Below are positions 14,222-20,988 of a stretch of 28,238 nucleotides of DNA, piece by piece (position 1 is the first letter of the stretch; the number at the start of each line of letters is the position of its first letter). Under the pieces are notes generated by a model. The model saw only the letters and a program-made list of their open reading frames with translations. It was not told the origin of the DNA and did no database searches. Position numbers and translations under genes: made by a program. The stretch is from assembly GCA_036555755.1 (NCBI GenBank), contig DATBKS010000189.1, positions 1-28,238 of the forward strand, in the 5' to 3' direction. This DNA comes from JAICJR01 sp036555755. GTDB taxonomy: Bacteria > Actinomycetota > Thermoleophilia > Solirubrobacterales > Thermoleophilaceae.

Positions 14222-15699
14222 TGGCCACCGCCCTCAGAACCGCCGACCGGGAGCTGTTCGACCCGGCCGGTCTGGCATACGCCGAGGCCGCGTTCCGCCA
14301 GGCACAGCCGTCGTTCGAGATGACGTCGATCCTCGACGAGCTGCGTGCGAGCGAGTACAGCCGCCTCGACGCCGCCGGCGCCGTCTACCTCGACTACGGC
14401 GGCGGCAGCCTCTACGCCGAGTCGCAGCTCGAGGAGCACCTCGGGGCGCTGCGCGACGGCGTCTACGGCAACCCGCACTCGATCAACCCGACCTCGTCGG
14501 CCTCGACCGGGCTGATCGATGGCGCTCGTGCCGCAGTGCTGAGGCATTTCAACGCGCCGGACGGGGAGTACGAGTGCATCTTCACCGCGAATGCCACCGG
14601 TGCGCTGCGGCTCGTGGGCGAGGCATATCCGTTCGGGCCCGACGGCCTCTTCCTCGCCACCCAGGACAACCACAACTCGGTGAACGGGATCCGGGAGTTC
14701 GCACGGGCGCAGGGCGCCGGCACGGAGTACGTGCCGCTCGCGGGGCCCGAGCTGCGAGTGGCCGAGGGCATGCTCGACCTGCATCTCCATGCCGCCGCTG
14801 CGGACGGCCACAAGCTGTTTGCCTACCCGGCGCAGTCGAACTTCTCGGGCGTCAAGCACTCGCTCGACTGGATCGCGCGCGCCCACGCCCTCGGCTGGGA
14901 CGTGCTCGTGGACTGCGCCGCCTTCGCCCCCACGAGCCGGCTCGACCTCTCACTCTGGGAGCCCGACTTCGTGGCGATCTCGTTCTACAAGATGTTCGGC
15001 TACCCGACCGGCTTGGGCGCGCTGATCGCCCGGCGGCGGACGCTCGAGCGCCTTGAGCGGCCGTGGTTCAGCGGCGGTACCGTGCTCGCCGCCACCGTCC
15101 AGGGCGAGACCGTGGTCCCGCTGAGCGGCCACGCGCTGTTCGAGGACGGCACTGTCGACTACCTCGGCATCCCGGCCGTGGAGATCGGGCTGCGCCATCT
15201 CGAGCGGATCGGGATCGAGACGATCGCCGCGCGGGTGGAGCTGCTCGCAAGCTGGCTGCTTGCCGAGCTCGCGGAGCTTCGCCACTCGGACGGCAGCCCG
15301 GCGGCCTTGGTCTACGGCCCCGGGAGCTGGCACCGCCGCGGCGGGACGATCGCCTTCAACTTCCTCCACCCGGACGGGCGCGTGGTGGACGAGCGCTTCG
15401 TGGACGCCGTCGCCCCGGCTCACGGCATCTCCGTGCGCACGGGCTGCTTCTGCAACCCGGGCGCGGGCGAGGCGGCCTTCTCGCTCTCGACGGACACGCT
15501 GATGGCGGCCAGCTTCGAGGACGGGATGGTGCTCGACGACTACATCCGGCTCGTGGGCATGCCGACCGGCGGCGCCGTGCGCGTGTCGCTCGGGCTCGCG
15601 ACGAACTTCGCGGACGTCTACCGCTTCATGATGTTCGCGACAGAGTTCCTCGACCTGGCCGACGTGCCGCGGGAGCTGCCGCCCAGGGAGGCTTGCTAG
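14221..15699 (+). CDS. Class V aminotransferase fold protein, molybdenum cofactor sulfurase-like
   Basis: 492 residues, a PLP enzyme of the NifS/class V fold. The sequence follows the NifS-like domain of Moco sulfurases: VYLDYGGGSLYAESQ, GNPHSINPTSSAST, FTANATGALRLVGE, DNHNSVNGIREFA (cofactor-stacking His151 region), QSNFSGVKHSLDWI, DCAAFAPTSRLDL, SFYKMFGYPTGLGALIARR with the PLP Lys257, PWFSGGTV, ALFEDGTVDYLGIPA, and RTGCFCNPGAGE (Cys409 and Cys411), where these enzymes carry the persulfide on a mobile loop. A cysteine desulfurase that passes sulfur to a cofactor or protein is the best guess. The C-terminal MOSC domain of eukaryotic Moco sulfurases is absent. No molybdoenzyme is in the window. 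It is coupled to the upstream DUF4395 gene and its stop overlaps the convergent isochorismatase gene by CTAG. Confidence 0.85.
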   Translation: MATALRTADRELFDPAGLAYAEAAFRQAQPSFEMTSILDELRASEYSRLDAAGAVYLDYGGGSLYAESQLEEHLGALRDGVYGNPHSINPTSSASTGLIDGARAAVLRHFNAPDGEYECIFTANATGALRLVGEAYPFGPDGLFLATQDNHNSVNGIREFARAQGAGTEYVPLAGPELRVAEGMLDLHLHAAAADGHKLFAYPAQSNFSGVKHSLDWIARAHALGWDVLVDCAAFAPTSRLDLSLWEPDFVAISFYKMFGYPTGLGALIARRRTLERLERPWFSGGTVLAATVQGETVVPLSGHALFEDGTVDYLGIPAVEIGLRHLERIGIETIAARVELLASWLLAELAELRHSDGSPAALVYGPGSWHRRGGTIAFNFLHPDGRVVDERFVDAVAPAHGISVRTGCFCNPGAGEAAFSLSTDTLMAASFEDGMVLDDYIRLVGMPTGGAVRVSLGLATNFADVYRFMMFATEFLDLADVPRELPPREAC

Positions 15700-16262
15700 C
15701 TCAGGAGGTCGGCGGTGCTGACCACGGTGGCGAACTCGCCATGGAGACTCGCCGCCGTGGCCCGCGCCAGCTCGTCGGCGGTCACGAGCACGCCGTCTGG
15801 TGCCTCGCGGTCGAACGTGTGCGTCGCGTCGAGGGCGAACAGGCAGCCGTAGCCGAGGTTCCCCGCCATGCGCGCGGTCGTCTCGCAGCAGTGGTTGGTG
15901 GTGATGCCGGCGATCACGACGTCCTTGATGTCCGCCTTCTGGAGCCACTCGTGCAGATCGGGGGTGCCGTAGAAGGCCGAGTTGACCTCCTTCGTCACGA
16001 GCAGGTCGGGCTCGCCCTCCATCACGTCCTTCAGCGCGTTGCCCGGCTGCTCGGGCCGGAGCGGCGACCCGGGCGTTGTCGAGTTGTGCTGGACGAAGAC
16101 CACCGGCCGCCTCGTCCGCCGCCACTCGGCGAGCAGCGCGCCGATGTTCTCCTCGCACGCGGGGTTGTTGCGCTTGCCCCAGTAGTCCGCATCCTCGAGA
16201 CCGGTCTGGACATCGACGAGGACGAGCGCCGCGCGCTCGAGATCGGCGGGAATCGCTGACAC
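15696..16262 (-). CDS. Isochorismatase-family cysteine hydrolase
   Basis: 188 residues from GTG 16262, with the catalytic triad of the family: Asp17 in LVLVDVQTGLED, Lys91 in LLVTKEVNSAFYGT and Cys125 in GITTNHCCETTARMAG. Flanking family features are RPVVFVQHNS, LHEWLQKADIKDVVIAG, and LDATHTFDREAPDGV. The superfamily hydrolyses amide, imide or vinyl-ether bonds (nicotinamide, ureidoacrylate, N-carbamoyl compounds, isochorismate); the substrate cannot be told from sequence. The frame stays open farther upstream into the SnoaL-like gene, but that part is the antisense-like shadow of the neighbour; GTG 16262 leaves 17 bp after the upstream stop and gives the family's normal start. It is the last gene of a cupin-SnoaL-hydrolase unit. 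Confidence 0.9.
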   Translation of the reverse strand: MSAIPADLERAALVLVDVQTGLEDADYWGKRNNPACEENIGALLAEWRRTRRPVVFVQHNSTTPGSPLRPEQPGNALKDVMEGEPDLLVTKEVNSAFYGTPDLHEWLQKADIKDVVIAGITTNHCCETTARMAGNLGYGCLFALDATHTFDREAPDGVLVTADELARATAASLHGEFATVVSTADLLS

Positions 16263-16279
16263 GCCCTGAATGGTGTCAG

Positions 16280-16708
16280 CTACATCAAGCCGACCTGGCG
16301 GAGAATCCCGACCGAGTCCGAGTAGACGTCCTTGCGCTTCACGAGGCCGTCCTCGAACGGGATCACGTCCATGCCCACCCACTCGATCCGCTTGCCGCTC
16401 GGCGGCGCGACGAGATCGCCGCGCCGGAGCTCGCGGTTGTGCGTGGCGCTGGCCGTCCACTCCTGCACGACGAGGTCGTCGCGCACATAGAGGCGCCGCG
16501 TGGCGAACTCGATGTCGGGCCAGCCGGCGAAGATCGCGGCGATGTGCTCGCGCACCGCGGCGCCTTCCGCCCGCTCGCCCGCAGTGTGGTTCTCGAAGAC
16601 CATGTCGGGCGCGTGCATGGCGACGATCGCATCCAGGTCGTGCCGGTTCCACGCATCGTTGTAGCGGTCGATCACCTCACGCAGCGGGTGCTCGCTCGCG
16701 ACGCTCAC
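16280..16708 (-). CDS. SnoaL-like (NTF2-fold) protein
   Basis: 142 residues from GTG 16708. Typical SnoaL/NTF2-like order: REVIDRYNDAWNRHDLDAIV, AMHAPDMVFENHTAGE, a helix with VREHIAAIFAGWPDIEF, and strands LVVQEWTASATHN, GKRIEWVGMDVIPFEDGLV, then KRKDVYSD. It resembles the SnoaL-type ester-cyclase or steroid-isomerase-like group. GTG 16708 forms a GTGA overlap with the cupin stop, a standard coupling arrangement; GTG 16714 is the alternative. It is the second SnoaL-like protein in this window and is not close in sequence to the one at 538-930. Substrate unknown; probably acts with the neighbouring cupin and hydrolase on a small molecule. Confidence 0.87.
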   Translation of the reverse strand: MSVASEHPLREVIDRYNDAWNRHDLDAIVAMHAPDMVFENHTAGERAEGAAVREHIAAIFAGWPDIEFATRRLYVRDDLVVQEWTASATHNRELRRGDLVAPPSGKRIEWVGMDVIPFEDGLVKRKDVYSDSVGILRQVGLM

Positions 16709-17073
16709 GCCCACTCCATCGGCTCGTAGCCGCTGGTGGTCGGCGCCGAGACGATGAGCACCGACGCCGGCACCTCGCCGTCGTTGCGGACGGTGCGCCG
16801 GTGCTGCGGATCGATCCGCGCAAACGTCATCTCGGGCGCGGGATGGTCGACGCCGTCGATCACGAGCACCGCCGACCCCGACAGGACGACGAACAGCTCC
16901 TCCTGGTCGCGACCCGTCTCATCGTGTTCCGGGATGGTCTCGCCGGGCGGGATCTCCACCATGTTCGCGCCGAACGAGGCGATGTCGAGCGAACGCCGCA
17001 CGAGCGCCCAGTTGCCGGTGCGCTCCAGGTCGTCGGCGTGAACGATCACGATCGTCTCCCGGTTGGGTGCCAT
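16705..17073 (-). CDS. Single-domain cupin protein
   Basis: 122 residues from ATG 17073. Cupin motif 1 is recognisable as VEIPPGETIPEHDETGRDQE followed by ELFVVLSGSAVLVIDG, and motif 2 as FARIDPQHRRTVRNDGEVPA. Metal ligands can be proposed at His in PEHDE, the nearby Glu, and His in PQHRR, though the first motif has one His rather than the usual HxH. Small cupins bind metal ions and act as enzymes or sensors for small molecules. It is the first gene of the three-gene unit and divergent from the PRC-barrel gene, with 65 bp between the starts. A clear TANNNT box was not found before it; GATACT 5 nt upstream of the ATG is the nearest. Confidence 0.88.
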   Translation of the reverse strand: MAPNRETIVIVHADDLERTGNWALVRRSLDIASFGANMVEIPPGETIPEHDETGRDQEELFVVLSGSAVLVIDGVDHPAPEMTFARIDPQHRRTVRNDGEVPASVLIVSAPTTSGYEPMEWA

Positions 17074-17125
17074 CGAGGAGTATCCGTACCTACTGGAGGG
17101 TGGGGAGTCAAGCCGGACGCTGGGG

Positions 17126-17131
17126 TAACGT
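17126..17131 (+). promoter_or_regulatory. Putative -10 box deciding the PRC-barrel start
   Basis: TAACGT, 7 nt before GTG 17139. An in-frame start at 17067 lies upstream of this box and would overlap the divergent cupin gene, so the box argues for GTG 17139. Confidence 0.45.
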
Positions 17132-17138
17132 TGGCCTC

Positions 17139-17504
17139 GTGGACGAGGGTCTGCCTGAATCGTGGATGGTGCTCAGCCCCGGGACGCCCGTCTTCGCGTC
17201 CGACGGCACGCGCATCGGCGAGGTGAAGGAAGTCCTCGCCGACGCCGAGGAGGACATCTTCGAGGGCGTTATCTGCAAGACGCCGCACGGCGACCGCTTC
17301 GCCGACGGCGAGCTGATCGCATCGATCCACGAGCGCGGCGTCGACCTCAAGCTGGACGCGGCAGCCGCGGCCAACCTCCCGGAGCCCAAGCCGGCGCCCG
17401 GCGTGATGGAGGTCGGCGTGGACGATGTGTCCGAGGCGAGCGGCCCCTACAAGCGCGAGAACTGGTTCAAGCGCACCTGGGACCGCCTGAGCGGCAACTA
17501 CTGA
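17139..17504 (+). CDS. PRC-barrel-like domain protein
   Basis: 121 residues from GTG 17139. The first ~75 residues form a PRC-barrel-like small beta barrel: WMVLSPGTPVFASDGTRIGE, VKEVLADAEEDIFEGVICKT, then GDRFADGELIASIHERGVDL. A Pro-rich linker (LPEPKPAPGVMEVGVDD) and a basic/aromatic tail (YKRENWFKRTWDRLSGNY) follow. PRC barrels mediate protein or RNA contacts (as in RimM and photosynthetic reaction-centre H subunit); this stand-alone form is of unknown role. Start chosen from the -10-like box 7 nt upstream and because the domain begins immediately. It ends 7 bp before the convergent TfoX-like gene. Confidence 0.82.
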   Translation: MDEGLPESWMVLSPGTPVFASDGTRIGEVKEVLADAEEDIFEGVICKTPHGDRFADGELIASIHERGVDLKLDAAAAANLPEPKPAPGVMEVGVDDVSEASGPYKRENWFKRTWDRLSGNY

Positions 17505-17511
17505 GCCGCCG

Positions 17512-17844
17512 CTACTTGCTCGGCAGCGACCGCGCGTAGCCCACGCCGCGGGCCACCCAGCGCTCGAGCTGCGCCTTCGTCTTCACGCCCTCGGGCGCCA
17601 CACGCAGCCAGCCCTGCATCGCGCGCCCGCGCATCACGAACGGCTCGGCGTGCGGCTTCGAACTGAGCGCGTCGGTCTCGTCCGGATCGACCCGCAGCAG
17701 CAGCCCTCCCTGCCCGCTCGCGCTCACAGACATGTTGCCGTTGACGAGGAACGCGAGGCCGCCGAACATCTTCTTCTCGGTCAGGCCCGGCTCGCCGCCG
17801 ACGAGCTCGCGAATCCGATTGGCCAGATCCTCGTCGTAAGCCAC
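17512..17844 (-). CDS. TfoX N-terminal domain protein
   Basis: 110 residues from GTG 17844. It matches the TfoX_N domain: LANRIRELVGGEPGLTEKKM, FGGLAFLVNGNMSVSASGQG, LLLRVDPDETDALSSKP, EPFVMRGRAMQGWLRVAPEG and a final helix QLERWVARGVGYARSLPSK. In gamma-proteobacteria TfoX/Sxy promotes competence genes, but stand-alone TfoX_N proteins in actinobacteria have no established role, so no competence function should be assumed. The TfoX C-terminal domain is absent, which is normal for these short forms. The CATAAT box 6 nt upstream overlaps the stop of the preceding GNAT gene, giving it a likely private leaderless transcript. Confidence 0.92.
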   Translation of the reverse strand: MAYDEDLANRIRELVGGEPGLTEKKMFGGLAFLVNGNMSVSASGQGGLLLRVDPDETDALSSKPHAEPFVMRGRAMQGWLRVAPEGVKTKAQLERWVARGVGYARSLPSK

Positions 17845-17850
17845 GCGCGG

Positions 17851-17856
17851 ATTATG
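17851..17856 (-). promoter_or_regulatory. Putative -10 box of the TfoX-like gene
   Basis: CATAAT, close to TATAAT, 6 nt before GTG 17844 and overlapping the stop codon of the GNAT gene. Confidence 0.45.
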
Positions 17857-18352
17857 GCCGGTCGATCAAGAAGCGGATCACGTCGTGGCCCCGGTGCTTG
17901 GCTCGCCCGAGCCGCCGCGCGCCGATATTGAGCGCCACCTTCTGGGAGGCCTTGTTGTCCGGGTGGACGTCGACGTAGATCTTGTCGAGACCGTAGCGCT
18001 CGAAGCCGAGGTCCCGCACGGCGGTGGCGGCCTCGGTGGCGTAGCCCTTGCCCCAGTGCGCGCTCGCGAAGCGGTAGCCGAGCTCCACCTCGGGACCCTT
18101 CCCCTCGAGGGGAATCAGGCCGCAGTCGCCCATCAGCACGCCGCTCTCGGCATCGGTCACCGCCCAGAACGTGAAGCCGTGGTCACGCTGGTAGCCGAGC
18201 ATCCGCTCGAGCCGCTCACGGCTCTCCTCCATGGTCGTCGTCGGGCCGATGCCCATGTAGCGCCAGACGAGCGACTCCGTGTAGATCGCGTGAACCGCGG
18301 GCAGGTCGTCCTCCCGGAAGGTCCGGATGACGAGCCGATCGGTCCGGGCTAT
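17852..18352 (-). CDS. GNAT N-acetyltransferase (RimJ/RimL-like) with non-standard start
   Basis: Acetyl-CoA-dependent acetyltransferase, about 166 residues. Strands and helices follow the GNAT_3 (RimJ/RimL-like) pattern: TDRLVIRTFREDDLPAVHAI, FWAVTDAESGVLMGDCGLIP, VELGYRFASAHWGKGYATEA with the acetyl-CoA loop HWGKGYA, DKIYVDVHPDNKASQKVALN and GARRLGRAKHRGHDVIRFLI. The first ATG (18256) would remove the first strand and helix. The homology runs back to TDRLVIR, yet no ATG, GTG or TTG exists upstream in this frame before a stop; the best candidate is ATA at 18352, one base after the TGA of the preceding 68-aa gene. The substrate (protein N-terminus, antibiotic or small amine) is unknown. The start given here is a proposal. 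Confidence 0.85.
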   Translation of the reverse strand: MARTDRLVIRTFREDDLPAVHAIYTESLVWRYMGIGPTTTMEESRERLERMLGYQRDHGFTFWAVTDAESGVLMGDCGLIPLEGKGPEVELGYRFASAHWGKGYATEAATAVRDLGFERYGLDKIYVDVHPDNKASQKVALNIGARRLGRAKHRGHDVIRFLIDRP

Positions 18353-18353
18353 C

Positions 18354-18560
18354 TCAGTCGTCGCCGTTGCCGTTGCCGTTGCCCGCGAGCTTGGCGACGG
18401 CCACGCCGCCGATCAGCACGAGCGCGATCGCTCCGGCGGCGCCGATCTTGGCCCGGTTCTCGCTGATCGCCTGCTTCTTGCGCTTGATGGCGCGCCGCGC
18501 CATCCACACGCCGAGCTGCGTGACCACCCAGCCGACCATCGCGTGTCTCTTCTCGTTCAT
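18354..18560 (-). CDS. Small single-span membrane protein (68 aa)
   Basis: 68 residues starting MNEKRHAMVGW with a basic stretch (RRAIKRKKQAISENRAK) before one membrane segment, IGAAGAIALVLIGGVAVAKL, and a short tail of Asn-Gly repeats ending in Asp-Asp (AGNGNGNGDD). The basic side should face the cytoplasm. The ATG overlaps the argG stop as ATGA, so it is translated by coupling to argG; this, together with sensible G/C-ending codons, supports a real gene. The AACGGC hexanucleotide is repeated three times near the 3' end. No family recognised; no reason from sequence to link it to arginine synthesis beyond position. Confidence 0.65.
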   Translation of the reverse strand: MNEKRHAMVGWVVTQLGVWMARRAIKRKKQAISENRAKIGAAGAIALVLIGGVAVAKLAGNGNGNGDD

Positions 18561-19834
18561 TCGTTCTCCTTAGCCCGGTTGCGAATGGCGTACGCCATCC
18601 GGGATTGGAGGCTCCAGAGCTCGATGAAGCCCGGGCTTGCCTGCTGGGAGAAGAGGCCGCCGGACTCGCCGAACCCGGCCAGAGCTGGATCGTAGAGGGC
18701 ATTGGGCGAAGAGCGCTTGACGGCCGTCGCCTTGCCCTTGTAGAGGCGCATCGTGATCTTGCCGGTCACCTGCTCGTTCACGGCGTCCATGTAGGCGTTG
18801 AGGTCGCTGAGCAGCGGCTCGTACCAGAGTCCGGCGTACACGAGGAACCCCCACTGGTGGTCGAGCGAAGGCTTGAAGTGGTTCTGGTGGATGGTGCCGA
18901 CGAGCTGCTCGAGCTCCTTGTGCGCGGTGAGGATGATCTCGGCCGCGGGCACCTCGTAGATGTCGCGCACCTTGAGTCCGACGATGCGGTCCTCGAGGTG
19001 GTCCACGATCCCCACGCCGTGCTTTGCCCCCAGCTCGCCGGCGCGCTCGAGGAGCTCCACGAGCCCGAGCCGCTCGCCGTTCAGCGCGACGGGAACGCCC
19101 TTCTCGAACTCCACCTCCACGTCCTCAGGCTCGTCGGGCGCGTCCTGCGGCTTCGTGACGAGCTCGAACACGTCGTCGTGCGGCGGATCGTCGATGTCCT
19201 CGATCGGGCCGCCCTCGGACGAGCGGCCCCAGATGTTGTCGTCGATCGAGTAGGGCGTCGTCTCGGTGCCGCCCTTCACCGGGATGCCGTTGTCGCGCGC
19301 GTACTTGATCTCCTCCTCGCGCCCCATCTGCCAGCCGCGCACCGGCGCGATGATCTTGAGCCCGGGGTCGAGGGCGACCACGGTGGACTCGATCCGCACC
19401 TGGTCGTTGCCCTTGCCCGTGCAGCCATGGGCGACGGTGTCGCAGCCGGACTCGCGTGCCTTCTCGACGGCGAGCTTTGCGATCAGCGGGCGCCCGAGCG
19501 CGGTGAAGAGCGGATAGCCGCCGCCGTAGAGCGCGTTGGCCTTGATCGCCGGCAGCACGTAGTCGTTCGCGAACTCCTCGCGCGCGTCGACCACGAAGCA
19601 GTCGAGCGCGCCGAGGTCGAGCGCCTTGCCGCGCACCACATCGAAGTCCTCGCCCGGCTGGCCCAGGTTGACGGTGAGCGCGACCACCTCGGCCTCGTAC
19701 TCGTCCTGAATCCACTTGAGCATCACGCTCGTGTCGAGCCCGCCCGAGTAGAGCAGCAGGACGCGCCCGACCTCGCCGGGAACGGCCTCGTAGGACGCGG
19801 TTTTCGTCAGTGCGCGACGTTCGACTTCCGCCAT
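18557..19834 (-). CDS. argG: Argininosuccinate synthase
   Basis: 425 residues, joins citrulline and aspartate using ATP, the penultimate step of arginine synthesis. The ATP pyrophosphatase loop LLYSGGLDTSVMLKWIQ is at residues 27-43, followed by EVVALTVNLGQPGEDFD, VAHGCTGKGNDQVRIESTV (citrulline/aspartate binding), REEEIKYARDNGIPV and the tetramerisation-type C-terminus ending SLQSRMAYAIRNR. Length and motifs are complete. It has an extended N-terminus of about 22 residues before the first strand (ERRALTKTASYEAVPGEVG). A TAAGTT -10 box lies 9 nt before the ATG, so it is transcribed separately from the argCJBD chain. A 10-bp palindrome sits just upstream of the box. It overlaps the next gene by ATGA. 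Confidence 0.97.
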   Translation of the reverse strand: MAEVERRALTKTASYEAVPGEVGRVLLLYSGGLDTSVMLKWIQDEYEAEVVALTVNLGQPGEDFDVVRGKALDLGALDCFVVDAREEFANDYVLPAIKANALYGGGYPLFTALGRPLIAKLAVEKARESGCDTVAHGCTGKGNDQVRIESTVVALDPGLKIIAPVRGWQMGREEEIKYARDNGIPVKGGTETTPYSIDDNIWGRSSEGGPIEDIDDPPHDDVFELVTKPQDAPDEPEDVEVEFEKGVPVALNGERLGLVELLERAGELGAKHGVGIVDHLEDRIVGLKVRDIYEVPAAEIILTAHKELEQLVGTIHQNHFKPSLDHQWGFLVYAGLWYEPLLSDLNAYMDAVNEQVTGKITMRLYKGKATAVKRSSPNALYDPALAGFGESGGLFSQQASPGFIELWSLQSRMAYAIRNRAKENE

Positions 19835-19843
19835 GGGCGGGAC

Positions 19844-19849
19844 AACTTA
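19844..19849 (-). promoter_or_regulatory. Putative -10 box of argG
   Basis: TAAGTT, 9 nt before the argG ATG. No good -35 consensus at 17 nt upstream. Confidence 0.45.
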
Positions 19850-19859
19850 CAGGTCCGCC

Positions 19860-19869
19860 GTCGGCCGAC
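19860..19869. promoter_or_regulatory. Palindrome in the argG promoter spacer
   Basis: GTCGGCCGAC, a perfect 10-bp palindrome centred about 30 bp before the argG start, within the -10/-35 spacer region. It is placed where a repressor would act, but it does not resemble the AT-rich ARG boxes bound by ArgR, and GC-rich palindromes arise by chance in this genome. Confidence 0.25.
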
Positions 19870-19884
19870 CGCCGTCCGCCGGGC

Positions 19885-20835
19885 TTAGCTCGCGGCGCCT
19901 GCGGTCTGCACGCGGGCGGCCCTGAAGGCGGCCATAGCCTTGCGTGGCGAGATGGTGCCGAAGCTGTGGGCGAGCACGCCGATGGAGATCAGGAGGCCGC
20001 CGACGAGGTGGACGGCGCCGCAGGTGAACCAGAAGCTCGTGATGCTCGCGATGTCCACCGGCTGGTCGGTGAGCGCGGGGAAGCCGTACGCCAGCATCGC
20101 CACCCGCAGGCCGACGCTCGCGGGCGCGAACGGGATGATGCGCCCGGCGCTCTGCGCGGCCATCACGAGGATCGCGGTCTGGACCGTCACCGGCAGGCCA
20201 ACGGCCTTCATGAGGCAGACCATCGCTACGAGCCGGACGAGGCGGCTGAGGGCCTGCGGGCCGCCGACGCCGACGATGAACCGCCGCGGCGTGCACATGA
20301 TCGCGCAGCCCTGCTTGAGGTGGGCGCCGAGCCCGCGGGCGCGTGGCCGAAGCCAGCGCACGAGGAAGAAGCTGAGCACGCCGGCGACGGCGAGGCCGGC
20401 GGCGGTGATCAGCGGGTGGGTAATCACGAACGAGACGTCGAACTCCGGCAGGTCGGTCGGCGAGACGGGCACCGGCAGGAAGCCGTGCGTGAGCGCCCAG
20501 ATCACGAGACCCGTGCTCAACACCATCTCGGGCAGCGTCTCCGGGCCGAAGGTGGCGATGAGCGTGGAGTACCTCGCCTCCGGCATCCGCTTGTGAATCA
20601 GGAAGAGCTTGAGGAAGTCCCCGCCGCGCGCGGGGATGACCGAGTTGACCCCGGCCCCCGCCATGTAGGCGCCCGCGACGTGCCGGGCCTTCAGCTCATC
20701 GGCGTCCGGGTAGGCGGCGCGCAGGATGTTGAACCAGCCGCGGGTGCGAATCAGCTGCGCCAGCTCGTAGAAAACGATCCCGACGAGCACCCACCACGGG
20801 TTCACGTCCACGGCTCTGTCCGCGATGAGGGACAA
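19885..20835 (-). CDS. LPG-synthase-TM/UPF0104-type multi-span membrane protein
   Basis: About 316 residues with roughly eight membrane segments, matching the lysylphosphatidylglycerol-synthase transmembrane region family (flippase-like): NPWWVLVGIVFYELAQLIRT, VAGAYMAGAGVNSVIPARGGD with the conserved polar NSVIPARGGDFLKLFLI motif, FGPETLPEMVLSTGLVIWAL, and later GRIIPFAPASVGLRVAMLAY. The aminoacyl-transferase domain of MprF is absent, so it may flip or bind lipid-linked molecules rather than modify lipids; this is inference. The start is uncertain: TTG 20835 is the only usual start, but the frame runs on upstream to a TGA at about 20898, and ATT behind a GAGG (about 20887) would add an amphipathic helix. 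It lies between argG and argD on the same strand with no obvious arginine link. Confidence 0.8.
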   Translation of the reverse strand: MSLIADRAVDVNPWWVLVGIVFYELAQLIRTRGWFNILRAAYPDADELKARHVAGAYMAGAGVNSVIPARGGDFLKLFLIHKRMPEARYSTLIATFGPETLPEMVLSTGLVIWALTHGFLPVPVSPTDLPEFDVSFVITHPLITAAGLAVAGVLSFFLVRWLRPRARGLGAHLKQGCAIMCTPRRFIVGVGGPQALSRLVRLVAMVCLMKAVGLPVTVQTAILVMAAQSAGRIIPFAPASVGLRVAMLAYGFPALTDQPVDIASITSFWFTCGAVHLVGGLLISIGVLAHSFGTISPRKAMAAFRAARVQTAGAAS

Positions 20836-20988
20836 CGCCTGCTGCGCAGAGTGAAGCAGCGATTCGACGCGGTCGATCAGAGCAATCCCATCCTCTCACT
20901 GGTCTACATCGCCCGCTAGAGCGAGAGCTAAAGCCTTAATCACTGCTTATTCACGCCAGGAACACCTCGCGTTAACGGTGCGAGCGGC

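Noticed and set aside
16263..16652. N-terminal extension of the isochorismatase frame over the SnoaL-like gene.
   Set aside because: The extension lacks family similarity and overlaps a convincing gene; GTG 16262 gives the normal family N-terminus.
20940..20988. Short inverted repeat CTCGC/GCGAG after the secreted protein gene as an intrinsic terminator.
   Set aside because: Only 5 bp of stem with a long loop and no T-run; not above chance in this composition.
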